Positions 52,108 through 60,963 of a stretch of 64,000 nt of DNA are shown piece after piece. Positions within the stretch are counted from its first letter, which is position 1. Each line of letters starts with the position of its first letter. The notes beneath the pieces were generated by a model. That model did not search any database. It saw only the letters and a list, made by a program, of their open reading frames with translations, and was not told the origin of the DNA. The position numbers and the translations under genes were made by a program. Origin of the DNA: Bryobacterales bacterium (GTDB taxonomy: Bacteria > Acidobacteriota > Terriglobia > Bryobacterales > Bryobacteraceae); assembly GCA_020852175.1 (NCBI GenBank), contig JADZBH010000033.1, positions 33,521 to 97,520 of the forward strand, written 5' to 3'.

Positions 52108-53893
52108 CAGCCCTGTGGTTGCCCACCGCTTCCGACGTGAGCAGCGCGCGTGTATAGAGCCGGACCAGTTCGATACTGCCGTTGAAGCCGGGGCCGAGTT
52201 GAACCGGTCCGCTCAGGGGACGCGTGAAGGCCGGATCGAAGCGCGTCCAGCCATAGTCGCGAACAGGCCCGCCGTCGTTGAAGATGCCATCGACGACGAA
52301 GGAGACGATCTTCGGGCCGCCGTCAACGATGCAGGCGACATTGTGCCAGCGATTGACGCCCAGGGTGCCGGGGTGGGTGCCTGCGTCGGATTCGGCGGTC
52401 AAAGTGCGTGTGCCGTCGCGGAGGGTGAGTTTCAGGCTGAACCGGGCCGAGGTTTCCAGGCGGAGGCCCGGCGCGTCAATCAGCACCTGGCCTGGGGTGA
52501 GTTCGCGGAAACGTACGCGAAGGTCCAGCGACAGTCCTCCGCCGGAGGCCAGATCGGGCAGAACGGGGAGCGGTCCGGCCTGGGTGAGCATGGCCGAGGG
52601 AGGCACAAGGCGGCTGGTTTCGTGCTGGGACCACACGGCGTCGAGAATGCGCCGCGGGATCTCGTGCACCCTGGCCACGGTCTTCTGGGTTTCGGTAATG
52701 AAGAACCTGCCGCGGTTCTCGATGAAGTCCGGGTAGGATATGCGGACGTTAGGGTCCTCATCGTAGAGCAGAATCTCCGGTTCGGACCAGTGGATGTGGC
52801 CGCCGCGTTCGATGCCGCCGCAAATCCAGCCCGGATTCCGGCCGGTGTAATACTGCCAGTTTTCCTGGGAGACAACCGCCTCTCCGCCGTGGTTGTGAAA
52901 CCAGAGCAGAAATTTGCCATTCGAGAAGCGCCTGACGAAGTTGGCGGCGCGGGGGTGCTTCAAGCGGCGGGATTCAACAGGCGAACTGCCAGGACCGTGG
53001 GTGGCATAGGCGGGGGGTGTCCAGGTGCGGCCGCCGTCGCGGGAGTAGGCGTGGCAGAGATAGCCGTCGATGGTCCGGTAGGTAGCGTACAAAGAGCCAT
53101 CGGAGAGTTCCGCCGGATTGGCCTCGTCCGAGACCGGGCCCTTGGGTGCGCGCAGCCCCTCATCGCCTTCGGGTAGCAGTTCCCAACGAATTTTCGATGG
53201 GTTGCGTTCGGTAAGGACATTCTCGGACCTCAGGAAACAGCCCTGCGATTCGATCATGGCGCCCGGGGTGCCCCAACGGCCGACCTTGGCGAAACCAAAG
53301 AGGGCGGATCCGTCGCGAAGGATGATCGGTTTGCCCACTCCCCAGAAAAAGCGCAGAGATCCGGCGTAGTCGTTCTCACGGTCGATCCGCATGTTCCGCA
53401 TCGGGATCTCGTGGCGCGTCGCGGACCACGCCTGGCCGCCATCGTCGGAATACTTGAACATGTAGGAGCCCATCGTGTCCACCCGGCGCCCCACCTTTTC
53501 GTTGTTGCTGCGGACCGAGCGGAGATTGTCGCGGTTGTAGGTGTAAAAGACGTACACGCGGCCCGAGGGCGTCAGCAGCGGCATCACCCAGGAGGCTTCG
53601 GGCCCCGTGGCCGGCTCGATGTCCACGAACGGGCTCCAGGTTTTCCCCCAATCCGCCGATCGCGTGGATACGATATGCTGTCCAGGTTCGCCCTCGACGC
53701 CGCCTCCGGTGGTCATGACGCAGAGCCATGTTCCATCGCGAAGGATGACGACATAGGGTTGGTCGCAGTATCCCTCATCGGGAATGGCCGAGCCAGTGCG
53801 TATGTCGCGGGCATCGAGGGAATTTGGGGCAGGGGCCTGGGCGGCCAAAGGCAGGGCGGCAGCTTGCAAAAAATGACGGCGGGCGAGTTTCAC
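52079..53893 (-). CDS. Secreted sialidase/BNR-repeat protein with C-terminal LamG-like domain
   Basis: The 604-residue protein has a Tat-like signal (ARRHFLQAAALPLAA). The propeller region contains Asp-box repeats (SADWGKTW, YSDDGGQAW, YSRDGGRTW), typical of sialidases and related exo-glycosidases. The last about 170 residues resemble a LamG/concanavalin fold (RWHNVACIVDGGPKIVSFVVDG). It could hydrolyse sialic acid or, in soil bacteria, another glycan end. Catalytic Arg triad residues could not be assigned. Confidence 0.82.
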   Translation of the reverse strand: MKLARRHFLQAAALPLAAQAPAPNSLDARDIRTGSAIPDEGYCDQPYVVILRDGTWLCVMTTGGGVEGEPGQHIVSTRSADWGKTWSPFVDIEPATGPEASWVMPLLTPSGRVYVFYTYNRDNLRSVRSNNEKVGRRVDTMGSYMFKYSDDGGQAWSATRHEIPMRNMRIDRENDYAGSLRFFWGVGKPIILRDGSALFGFAKVGRWGTPGAMIESQGCFLRSENVLTERNPSKIRWELLPEGDEGLRAPKGPVSDEANPAELSDGSLYATYRTIDGYLCHAYSRDGGRTWTPPAYATHGPGSSPVESRRLKHPRAANFVRRFSNGKFLLWFHNHGGEAVVSQENWQYYTGRNPGWICGGIERGGHIHWSEPEILLYDEDPNVRISYPDFIENRGRFFITETQKTVARVHEIPRRILDAVWSQHETSRLVPPSAMLTQAGPLPVLPDLASGGGLSLDLRVRFRELTPGQVLIDAPGLRLETSARFSLKLTLRDGTRTLTAESDAGTHPGTLGVNRWHNVACIVDGGPKIVSFVVDGIFNDGGPVRDYGWTRFDPAFTRPLSGPVQLGPGFNGSIELVRLYTRALLTSEAVGNHRAATSAPTQSA

Positions 53894-53969
53894 GGCCCTT
53901 GTCTATCACAATGCTGGAAGAGGTGTAACATCTCGCATGAAGAAATCGTTCTCTATTGAGGGCCCCAGT

Positions 53970-56312
53970 ATGTCTCTCCGCAGTTTACGTCGTGCTCTAT
54001 TTTTGTCTTTTATTCTCCCATTGATCAGTGTGTGTGCCTGGGGGCAAACCACGGCGCCGGGCTTCGATGCCACCGTGAAGCCCATGCTGAACAAGCGTTG
54101 CTTTGCCTGTCATAACGACCGCAATGCGGCCGGCGGCCTGAACATCGTGCCGTTTACTCATCCGGGCTCGATCACCGAGTATCGCGAGGGTTGGGAAAAG
54201 ATTCTGGGCAAGGTGCGGTCGGGCGAGATGCCGCCGAAGGGGGCTCCCAAGCCGACCGAGGAGCAGATTGGCGCGTTCGCTGCCTATCTTGAAGGGGAAT
54301 TCGAAAGAACGGACAGGAAAGTCGCGGCGGACCCCGGAAGGGTGACGGCGCGGCGGCTGAACCGGCGGGAGTACGCCAACACAGTGCGCGATCTGCTGGC
54401 CGTGGACTTCCGCGCGGAAAAGGATTTTCCCACCGACGATTCCGGATACGGTTTTGACAACATCGGCGATGTGCTTACGATCTCGCCCATGCTGATGGAC
54501 AAATACGTTCGCGCGGCCGAGCGGATCTCGGCGCGGGCGATCGGGGCCGATCCTCTCCCCAAGAAACCGCTCGAAATCGAGTTCAGCGGCAAGGCCCAAC
54601 CGCTGCGGCGGGTGGACCGGAGCACGGTGGAGCTTACGCATGAAGTGGGCTGGGACGCCGAGTACACGGTGATCGTGCAGTTGCCGGGCGAACGCGCGGC
54701 CGACGCGAAGCCGGTGGAGATGGCGATATGGATGGATGGCAGGATGATCCACAAAATGTGGGTGGAGACCAAGCCCTCCAAGCTGGTGTACTTCAATCCC
54801 ATGTCGGTGGAAGAGTTCAAGATTGTGCTGCCCGAGGGCGACCATGTGTTCCGGCTGGCGTTTCTGAACGACGACTTCGTGAAGACACTCACCGACAAGG
54901 AGTTGCGGGACCAGAAGAAAAACAAATACATCGGGGCGGTGACTTTCGTCGGACCCTTCGCCGTACCGGGAGAGCGGGAGAGCCGGAAGAAGATTCTGGT
55001 GTGCGACCCGGCCTCGGGCAAGGCGTGCGTGAACCGGATTCTGTCGAAACTGGCGCGGCGGGCCTACCGGCGGCCGGTGACCAGGACCGAGGTGGCGCAA
55101 CTGGCGAAGTTCGTGGCTCTCGCCCGGGCCGACGGACAGACAGTGGAGCAGGGTCTGCAACTGGCGATTCAGGCCATGCTGGTGTCTCCGAAATTCCTCT
55201 TCCGGATCGAGCGCGACCCCGATCCGCTGGACCCCGGCAAGGCGCATCCGGTGACCGATCTGGAGCTGGCCTCGCGTTTGAGCTACTACCTGTGGAGTTC
55301 GATGCCGGACGAGGAGTTGCTGGCGCTGGCGGAAAAGAACCAGTTGCGGGAGCCTGGCGTCCTGGACGCCCAGGTGAAGCGGATGCTGGCCGATAACCGG
55401 AGCGCGGCCTTTGCCGACAACTTCGCCGGGCAGTGGCTGGAAACGCGGAACCTGGATTCGGTGAAGCCGGACCCGGTGAAGTTCAAGGAGTGGGGTCCGG
55501 ACCTGCGCGAGGCGATGAAGTCGGAGACGCGGCTGTTCTTCGAGAATATCCTGCGTGAAAACCGGCCACTCAGCGAGTTTCTGGACGCTGACTACACCTA
55601 TTTGAACGACCGTCTGGCGCGCCATTACGGCGTGGAGGGCATCGAGGGGCCGGAGTTCCGGCGCGTGACGCTCACCGGCGGCCAGCGGGGCGGCATTGTC
55701 AGCCAGGCAAGCGTGCTCACCGTGTCGAGCTATCCGACGCGCACCTCGCCGGTGATTCGCGGCAAGTATCTGTTGCAGAACATTCTGGGCGCCCCGCCGC
55801 CGGAGCCGCCGCCGGACGTGCCATCGCTGGACGAGGCGGCCGTGGGCAACACCGGCTCGCTGCGGCAGCAGTTGGAAAAACACCGGACCAACGCCATTTG
55901 CGCCTCGTGCCATGCGCGCATGGATGTGTTGGGCTTCGGCCTGGAAAATTACGACGCCATCGGGCGGTGGCGGACCAAGGACGGCAATTTCGACATCGAC
56001 GTGAGCGGGACGTTTCCCAATGGGAAGTCGTTCACCACGCCGGCCGGAATGCGGAAACTGCTGATCGACAACCTGCCGGACTTCACGCGCTGCCTGACGG
56101 AGAAGATGCTGACCTACGCGCTGGGACGCGGCCTGGAGCGCTACGACCGGCGGACCGTGGCGGGGATTGTTAAAGCGGTTGCGGCGGACGAATATAAGTT
56201 TCAAACTCTGATAAGCGAAGTGGTGCGGAGCCTCCCGTTCCAGAACAGGCGGGGCGAGGTGTCGCGCCAGCGAGAGGGTGTAGCGAAACCGAAGGAGATT
56301 GCAGCTCGATGA
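53970..56312 (+). CDS. DUF1592/DUF1588/DUF1585/DUF1587 cytochrome c-type protein
   Basis: The protein of about 780 residues has a signal peptide (RALFLSFILPLISVCAWG) and an N-terminal planctomycete-type cytochrome segment with CFACH. A DUF1587-like block (LNRREYANTVRDLLAVD), a carbohydrate-binding-like region and the DUF1592, DUF1588 and DUF1585 blocks follow; the last include LASRLSYYLWSSMPDEEL, RTSPVIRGKYLLQNIL and CASCHARMDVLGFGLENYD. Two CxxCH sites imply two haems. Function is unknown, probably electron transfer or oxidation outside the cytoplasm. The ATG at 53970 follows GAGGG by 7 bases; ATG at 53937 is an alternative adding 11 residues. Confidence 0.88.
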   Translation: MSLRSLRRALFLSFILPLISVCAWGQTTAPGFDATVKPMLNKRCFACHNDRNAAGGLNIVPFTHPGSITEYREGWEKILGKVRSGEMPPKGAPKPTEEQIGAFAAYLEGEFERTDRKVAADPGRVTARRLNRREYANTVRDLLAVDFRAEKDFPTDDSGYGFDNIGDVLTISPMLMDKYVRAAERISARAIGADPLPKKPLEIEFSGKAQPLRRVDRSTVELTHEVGWDAEYTVIVQLPGERAADAKPVEMAIWMDGRMIHKMWVETKPSKLVYFNPMSVEEFKIVLPEGDHVFRLAFLNDDFVKTLTDKELRDQKKNKYIGAVTFVGPFAVPGERESRKKILVCDPASGKACVNRILSKLARRAYRRPVTRTEVAQLAKFVALARADGQTVEQGLQLAIQAMLVSPKFLFRIERDPDPLDPGKAHPVTDLELASRLSYYLWSSMPDEELLALAEKNQLREPGVLDAQVKRMLADNRSAAFADNFAGQWLETRNLDSVKPDPVKFKEWGPDLREAMKSETRLFFENILRENRPLSEFLDADYTYLNDRLARHYGVEGIEGPEFRRVTLTGGQRGGIVSQASVLTVSSYPTRTSPVIRGKYLLQNILGAPPPEPPPDVPSLDEAAVGNTGSLRQQLEKHRTNAICASCHARMDVLGFGLENYDAIGRWRTKDGNFDIDVSGTFPNGKSFTTPAGMRKLLIDNLPDFTRCLTEKMLTYALGRGLERYDRRTVAGIVKAVAADEYKFQTLISEVVRSLPFQNRRGEVSRQREGVAKPKEIAAR

Positions 56313-57643
56313 TCACGAAAAAAGCGCGTCCCCGGAGAATGTTTCTGCGCGGCATGGGCGCCGCGGTGGGCTTGCCGTTCCTGGACGCGATGGCCCCCGC
56401 GCTGTCGGCCGCGCCGAAGGCGCCCGTGCGCATGGGCTTCGTCTATGTGCCCAACGGCATGGACGTGCGGAACTGGAACCTGGACTACGACGGGAAATTG
56501 GGCAAGCTGTCGCGGATCATGGCCCCGTTGGAGCCGCATAAGGAAGACATCCTGGTGACGTCGAACCTGACGCACAACAACGGGCGCGCGTTGCTGGACG
56601 GTCCCGGCGACCACGGACGGTGCTGCGGATCGTACCTGACCGGCGTGCACCCGCGGAAGAGCGCCGTGGACATTCACTGTGGAATTTCGATGGACCAAAT
56701 CGTGGCCAACGAGATCGGGAATCAGACAAGGTTCCCCTCGCTGGAACTGGGCATGGAGGATGCGCGGCAGGCCGGCGACTGCGATTCGGGCTACTCCTGC
56801 GCCTACACGAATAACCTGGCATGGCGCAGCGAGACGCAACCCCTGCCCCCGATCCTCGACCCGCGAGCGATGTTCGAACGGCTGTTCGGCGCAGACGCCG
56901 GGCTGACGCCGGAAGAGCGCACGCGGCGCAACCGTTACCGGCGAAGCGTTCTGGACTTCGTGCAGGCCGATACGCAGAAGCTGAAAGCAGGCTTAGGGCC
57001 CTCGGATAACCGGAAACTCGACGAGTATCTCTCTTCGGTGCGGGAGATTGAACGGCAGATCGAGCGGGCCGAAAAGGACAACGCGCAGATCGATCCCGGC
57101 ATGCCGAAACCGTATGGCGTTCCGGCGGATTTCTCCGAACACTTCAAACTGGTCACCGATATGCTGACCGTGGCGATGCAAACGAACCTGACTCGGGTCT
57201 TCACCTTCCTGGTGACGCGCGAGGGTACGAGCCGGGCCTACAGGGAAATCGGCATCAGCGACGGACACCATCCCTTGACGCACCACCGGAACGAGCCGGC
57301 GCTGATGGAGAAGGTGTCGCAGATCAACACCTATCATGTGAAGCAGTTCAGCGCGTGGCTGGGACGGCTGAAGGCCATTCAGGAGGGCGACGGGACGTTG
57401 CTGGACAACTCGATGATCGTCTACGGCGCGGGGCTGTGCGACGGCAACCGGCACAACCACGAGGATCTGCCCACGCTGATCGCCGGACGCGCGGGCGGCT
57501 ACATCAAGAGCGGCCGGCACGCCATTTACCGGAAAGAGACGCCCATGTCGAACCTTTTCCTGACCATGATGGACCGCATGGGCGTGCAAGCGGAGCATTT
57601 CGGCGACTCCACCGGAGCGCTGGACGGGCTCTCGCTAAGCTAG
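56309..57643 (+). CDS. DUF1552 domain protein, Tat-type signal
   Basis: The 444-residue protein has an RR-type signal (PRRMFLRGMGAAVGLPFLDAMAP) and is of the DUF1552 family, which co-occurs with DUF1592 proteins in Planctomycetes and Acidobacteriota. Segments include GDHGRCCGSYLTG, SMDQIVANEIG, SDGHHPLTHH and LPTLIAGRAGGYIK. The fold resembles alkaline-phosphatase/sulfatase-like proteins, but function is unknown. The start overlaps the upstream stop by 4 bases, so the two are coupled and may form one exported complex. Confidence 0.88.
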   Translation: MITKKARPRRMFLRGMGAAVGLPFLDAMAPALSAAPKAPVRMGFVYVPNGMDVRNWNLDYDGKLGKLSRIMAPLEPHKEDILVTSNLTHNNGRALLDGPGDHGRCCGSYLTGVHPRKSAVDIHCGISMDQIVANEIGNQTRFPSLELGMEDARQAGDCDSGYSCAYTNNLAWRSETQPLPPILDPRAMFERLFGADAGLTPEERTRRNRYRRSVLDFVQADTQKLKAGLGPSDNRKLDEYLSSVREIERQIERAEKDNAQIDPGMPKPYGVPADFSEHFKLVTDMLTVAMQTNLTRVFTFLVTREGTSRAYREIGISDGHHPLTHHRNEPALMEKVSQINTYHVKQFSAWLGRLKAIQEGDGTLLDNSMIVYGAGLCDGNRHNHEDLPTLIAGRAGGYIKSGRHAIYRKETPMSNLFLTMMDRMGVQAEHFGDSTGALDGLSLS

Positions 57644-57658
57644 AGCGGCGGAACATTC

Positions 57659-58681
57659 ATGCAACTGGGACCGAGAGCGAAGCCTCCCGTGGGGGTGATC
57701 TTCGACTGCGACATGGGCAACAGCGCCGATGACGCCGTGGCGCTGGCCGTGCTGTACGGTTTGGACGGCCTGGATGAGTGCCGCGTGATCGCGGTCAGCA
57801 CAAGCAAGCCGAACTTGAAATCGGCGGCTATGTGCGAGGTGATCGAGCGCTTCTATGCGGGAACGGGAGGGCGGCCGCTGCCGGCGGGAATGGCGCTGAA
57901 GGGCGCGCAACCCGAGGACACGCCCATTCTGAACGCCGTGTTGGAGAAACGGGGCGGCGACGGCAAGCCGGTGTACGCGCATAGCATCGAAAGGACCGTC
58001 GATACGGCGGACCCGGAAGCGCTGATCCGGAACTCATTCACCTCGCAGTTCGACCAGAATTGCGTGGCGGTGCTGACCGGACCGGCGACGAACTTCCGGA
58101 AGATGCTGGACCTGCCTGGAGTGAAGCCGTTGATCGAGGAAAAGGTCCGGACACTGGTAGTGATGGGCGGGCGGTATCCGTCGGGAGGGCCGGAGTTCAA
58201 CGTGAAAGCGGACATCGCGGCGGCGCGGAAGCTGTTCGCCGAGTGGCCGGGCGATCTCGTCGCCTCGGGCGAGGAGTTGGGCGAGCAATTGCCGTTCCCG
58301 GCCAGTGCCATCGAAACGAAGTTCGCCTGGGCGGCGCATCATCCCGTGGTGGACGCCTACCGTGCCGATGGGAAGATGCCCTACGACGCCAAGACCTGGG
58401 ACGTGACAGCGGTGTTGCAGGCCGTGCGGCCCAAGGCCGAGTATTTCAAGTTGTCCGAACCAGGGCGGATTGAGGTGCTGGAAGATGGCCAGACCCGGTT
58501 TACACCTTCGGCGGGGGGCAGGCACCGCTACCTGATTCTGGATCCGGAGAAAAAGACCGCTGTAGTGGAAGCCATGGTGGCGCTGGCCAGCGCCAAGCCG
58601 GTGGTGCGCCAGCGGCGCTTTCGCCCTCCGGCTGAAGAGAAGAAGGACGCGGCCAAGAAGGACGAGCAGAAGAAAAGTTGA
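57659..58681 (+). CDS. Nucleoside hydrolase-like protein
   Basis: The 340-residue protein has the Ca-binding DxDxxxxxDD-type motif in IFDCDMGNSADDAVAL (residues 14-29) and VLTGPATNF, which belong to the IUNH family. Such enzymes split nucleosides into base and ribose. The C-terminal tail is Lys/Ala/Glu-rich. There is no signal peptide. Its stop overlaps the TTG start of the PNP oxidase gene. Confidence 0.82.
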   Translation: MQLGPRAKPPVGVIFDCDMGNSADDAVALAVLYGLDGLDECRVIAVSTSKPNLKSAAMCEVIERFYAGTGGRPLPAGMALKGAQPEDTPILNAVLEKRGGDGKPVYAHSIERTVDTADPEALIRNSFTSQFDQNCVAVLTGPATNFRKMLDLPGVKPLIEEKVRTLVVMGGRYPSGGPEFNVKADIAAARKLFAEWPGDLVASGEELGEQLPFPASAIETKFAWAAHHPVVDAYRADGKMPYDAKTWDVTAVLQAVRPKAEYFKLSEPGRIEVLEDGQTRFTPSAGGRHRYLILDPEKKTAVVEAMVALASAKPVVRQRRFRPPAEEKKDAAKKDEQKKS

Positions 58682-59328
58682 ACGGCGACGCACACGATGC
58701 GGTGGCCCGGGCGCGCATCAGCTACGAGCAGGGTGAATTGGACGAGCGGCTGCTAAGCGCCGATCCGATGGCACAGTTCGGTTTGTGGATGCAGGCGGCG
58801 GTGGACGCGGGCTTGCAGGAGCCAAACGCCATGACGCTGGCCACGGTGGGGCAGGATGGGTCCCCCTCGGCGCGGATGGTGCTGCTGCGCGGGTTTGGTG
58901 CGGACGGATTCCGCTTCTTCACCAACTACGAAAGCGCGAAGGGGAGCGAACTGGCGGCCGGCGGGAAGGCGGCGCTGGTATTTTATTGGGCGGAACTGGA
59001 GCGGCAGGTCCGCGTGACGGGCCGCGTGGAGAAACTGGCGCGGGAAGAGAACGAGGCATATTTCGCCTCGCGGCCGCGGGGGCACCGGTTGGGGGCCTGG
59101 GCATCGAGACAGAGCGAGGTAGTGGGTTCCCGTGAGTTGCTGGAAGCTGCCCTGCGCAACGCGGAGGAGCGGTTTCCCGGCCATGTTCCCCTGCCCGCCT
59201 ACTGGGGCGGCTACCGCGTGATGCCCCAGGCAGTGGAATTCTGGCAGGGAAGGCCGGACCGGCTGCATGACCGGATTCGCTACCGGCGCGCGGGGTCTGA
59301 GTGGGTGCGCGAGCGCTTGTCGCCGTAG
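58678..59328 (+). CDS. pdxH: Pyridoxamine 5'-phosphate oxidase
   Basis: The 216-residue FMN enzyme shows the signature blocks AMTLATVGQDGSPSARMVLLRGF, FFTNYESAKGSEL, FYWAELERQVRVTGRVEKL, SRPRGHRLGAWAS and the C-terminal EFWQGRPDRLHDRIRY. It oxidises pyridoxamine/pyridoxine 5'-phosphate to PLP. The TTG at 58678 overlaps the preceding stop (TTGA) by 4 bases and gives the expected length. Confidence 0.95.
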   Translation: MNGDAHDAVARARISYEQGELDERLLSADPMAQFGLWMQAAVDAGLQEPNAMTLATVGQDGSPSARMVLLRGFGADGFRFFTNYESAKGSELAAGGKAALVFYWAELERQVRVTGRVEKLAREENEAYFASRPRGHRLGAWASRQSEVVGSRELLEAALRNAEERFPGHVPLPAYWGGYRVMPQAVEFWQGRPDRLHDRIRYRRAGSEWVRERLSP

Positions 59329-59343
59329 TAGGATGGCTCCCAC

Positions 59344-59730
59344 ATGAGCCAACCGGTTCCCATCACCATCGCCGGACTGCCGCCGGCCAATGAAACCTAT
59401 TCGCAGGCCGCCATTTTGGGCGATCTCGTGTTTGTATCCGGACAGTTGGGGATCGACCCGGCCACGGGCGGGCTGGCGGGCGAAGACATGGCCTCGCAAA
59501 CCCGGCAGGCGATGGAGAACGTGAAGCGGATCCTGGAGGCGTGCGGCAGCTCCCTGAGGCATGTGGCGCGGTGCAATCTCTACCTGACGGATTACAACCG
59601 GCTGGGCGAGGCCAACGCGGTGTATGCGGAGTACTTTCCCGAACACAAACCGGCCAAGACGGGCGTCGGAGTCGCCCAGCTATGGGCCGGAGCGCTGATC
59701 GAGATCGAGGTGGTGGCGGGGCGGGGTTGA
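59344..59730 (+). CDS. RidA-family protein with Lys in place of catalytic Arg
   Basis: The 128-residue YjgF/RidA-fold protein has LVFVSGQLGIDPATG, QTRQAMENVKRILEACG and IEIEVVA. The residue matching Arg105 of E. coli RidA is Lys105 (PAKTGVGVA versus PARSCVEVA); the Tyr (ETYSQ, Tyr19) and the Glu in IEIE are kept. RidA deaminates imines made by PLP enzymes; the substitution suggests another Rid subgroup. It lies 15 bases after pdxH. Confidence 0.88.
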   Translation: MSQPVPITIAGLPPANETYSQAAILGDLVFVSGQLGIDPATGGLAGEDMASQTRQAMENVKRILEACGSSLRHVARCNLYLTDYNRLGEANAVYAEYFPEHKPAKTGVGVAQLWAGALIEIEVVAGRG

Positions 59731-59734
59731 CGGT

Positions 59735-60910
59735 TCAACGGGAGATGACGGCACGGCGTGTGATCTGGGCGATGGCCGGCGTACCGCACTGGCGCATGAC
59801 AAGGCGCAGCTCCGCGTTCAGCAGATCGAGAACCCGGTCGACCCCAGGCTGGCCGAAAGCGGCGAGCCCCCAGATGTAGGGGCGGCCGATGCCCACGGCG
59901 CGGGCTCCGAGGGCCAGAGCCTTGAAGACGTCCGTGCCCCGGCGGACACCACCGTCGAGCAGTACGGGGAACTGAGGACCAACGGCATCGACGATGCCCT
60001 GAAGCGCTTCCATCGTGCCGCGGCCGCTTGCTTCGGCCCGGCCACCATGGTTGGAGACGACGATCCCATCGGCGCCATGCTCGCGGGCCAGCAGGGCATC
60101 CTCGGGCGTGACGATGCCCTTGATAAGCAGTTTCATGCGCGTGATCTTTTTCAGCCGTTCGATGGTGGACCATGTGGGCGGCGGGTCGGGGTTCTCGCGT
60201 CCAGCGAGCGAGATGCCTTCGAACATGACGCGCCGCTCCATGCGGGCCGGTCCCTCCTTGCCGTGGCAGGTGGCGCATTCGCGCGTGTCGAGCCGGCGCA
60301 GCCGGTTGTAAGTTTCCGTGTTTCTGCCTCCCAGCGTATCGACGGTCCAGGCCATGACGCGCGAGCCGGCGTCCTCGGCGCGCTTGACGAGCCGTTCGGT
60401 CATGGCCCAGCGTGGAGCGGTGTACAACTGGAACAAGACGGGCTTGCCGCGTTCGCGCGTGACATCCTCGATGGCCGTGCTCGTGTTGGTGGAGAGCATG
60501 ATCTCGACGCCGCGTGCTCGGGCGGCGCGGGCCACGGCGAGTTCGCCCTCGGGATCGTACATGCGGTGGGAGGCAACCGGGCACAGGTAGATGGGCGACT
60601 CGAAGGGAAGGCCGAGAACATCCGTGCTAAGGCTGACATTGCTGAAATCGACCAGGCGGCGCGGGAGAAGCTGAAAGCGGCGGAAGCCCTCGCGGTTGGC
60701 GTTCAGCGTTTCGTCGCTGTCGGTGCCGGTCATCATGAAACCGCGATGGGCGGGCGGCAGCTTGGCCTTTGCCGCGGGTTCAAAATCAAAGACGTTCAGG
60801 GCATCGGCGGGGCTGGCGAGAAGCGGCCCGGAATCCTGGGCAAACAGGGGACTGGCGGCGAGGAAGCGCAGAAAACGGCGGCGGGACGCGGGCGTGGCCC
60901 TCTCGATCAT
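59735..60910 (-). CDS. FMN-dependent alpha-hydroxy-acid oxidase with embedded CxxCH and Tat signal
   Basis: The 391-residue (S)-2-hydroxy-acid oxidase/lactate-dehydrogenase-type TIM barrel keeps Tyr163 (FQLY), Lys264 (LLIKG), His288 and Arg291 (SNHGGR), with FMN phosphate region LLDGGVRRGTD. It begins with a twin-arginine signal (SRRRFLRFLAAS). The loop after barrel strand 4 contains C212-A-T-C215-H216, a haem c attachment motif that is not usual in this family. This suggests an exported oxidase passing electrons through a covalent haem. It is convergent with the RidA gene, separated by 4 bases. Confidence 0.85.
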   Translation of the reverse strand: MIERATPASRRRFLRFLAASPLFAQDSGPLLASPADALNVFDFEPAAKAKLPPAHRGFMMTGTDSDETLNANREGFRRFQLLPRRLVDFSNVSLSTDVLGLPFESPIYLCPVASHRMYDPEGELAVARAARARGVEIMLSTNTSTAIEDVTRERGKPVLFQLYTAPRWAMTERLVKRAEDAGSRVMAWTVDTLGGRNTETYNRLRRLDTRECATCHGKEGPARMERRVMFEGISLAGRENPDPPPTWSTIERLKKITRMKLLIKGIVTPEDALLAREHGADGIVVSNHGGRAEASGRGTMEALQGIVDAVGPQFPVLLDGGVRRGTDVFKALALGARAVGIGRPYIWGLAAFGQPGVDRVLDLLNAELRLVMRQCGTPAIAQITRRAVISR

Positions 60911-60963
60911 CGCCAGCGATCATACCGCGCGGCGCGGACGCCGGGGCGGCGTGCGCGAACGCG

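Noticed and set aside
53997..56204. 735-codon open frame on the minus strand opposite the DUF1592 gene
   Set aside because: It is His/Arg/Gln-rich without any domain pattern. It mirrors the GC-rich codon use of the real gene, which has cytochrome motifs and a signal peptide.
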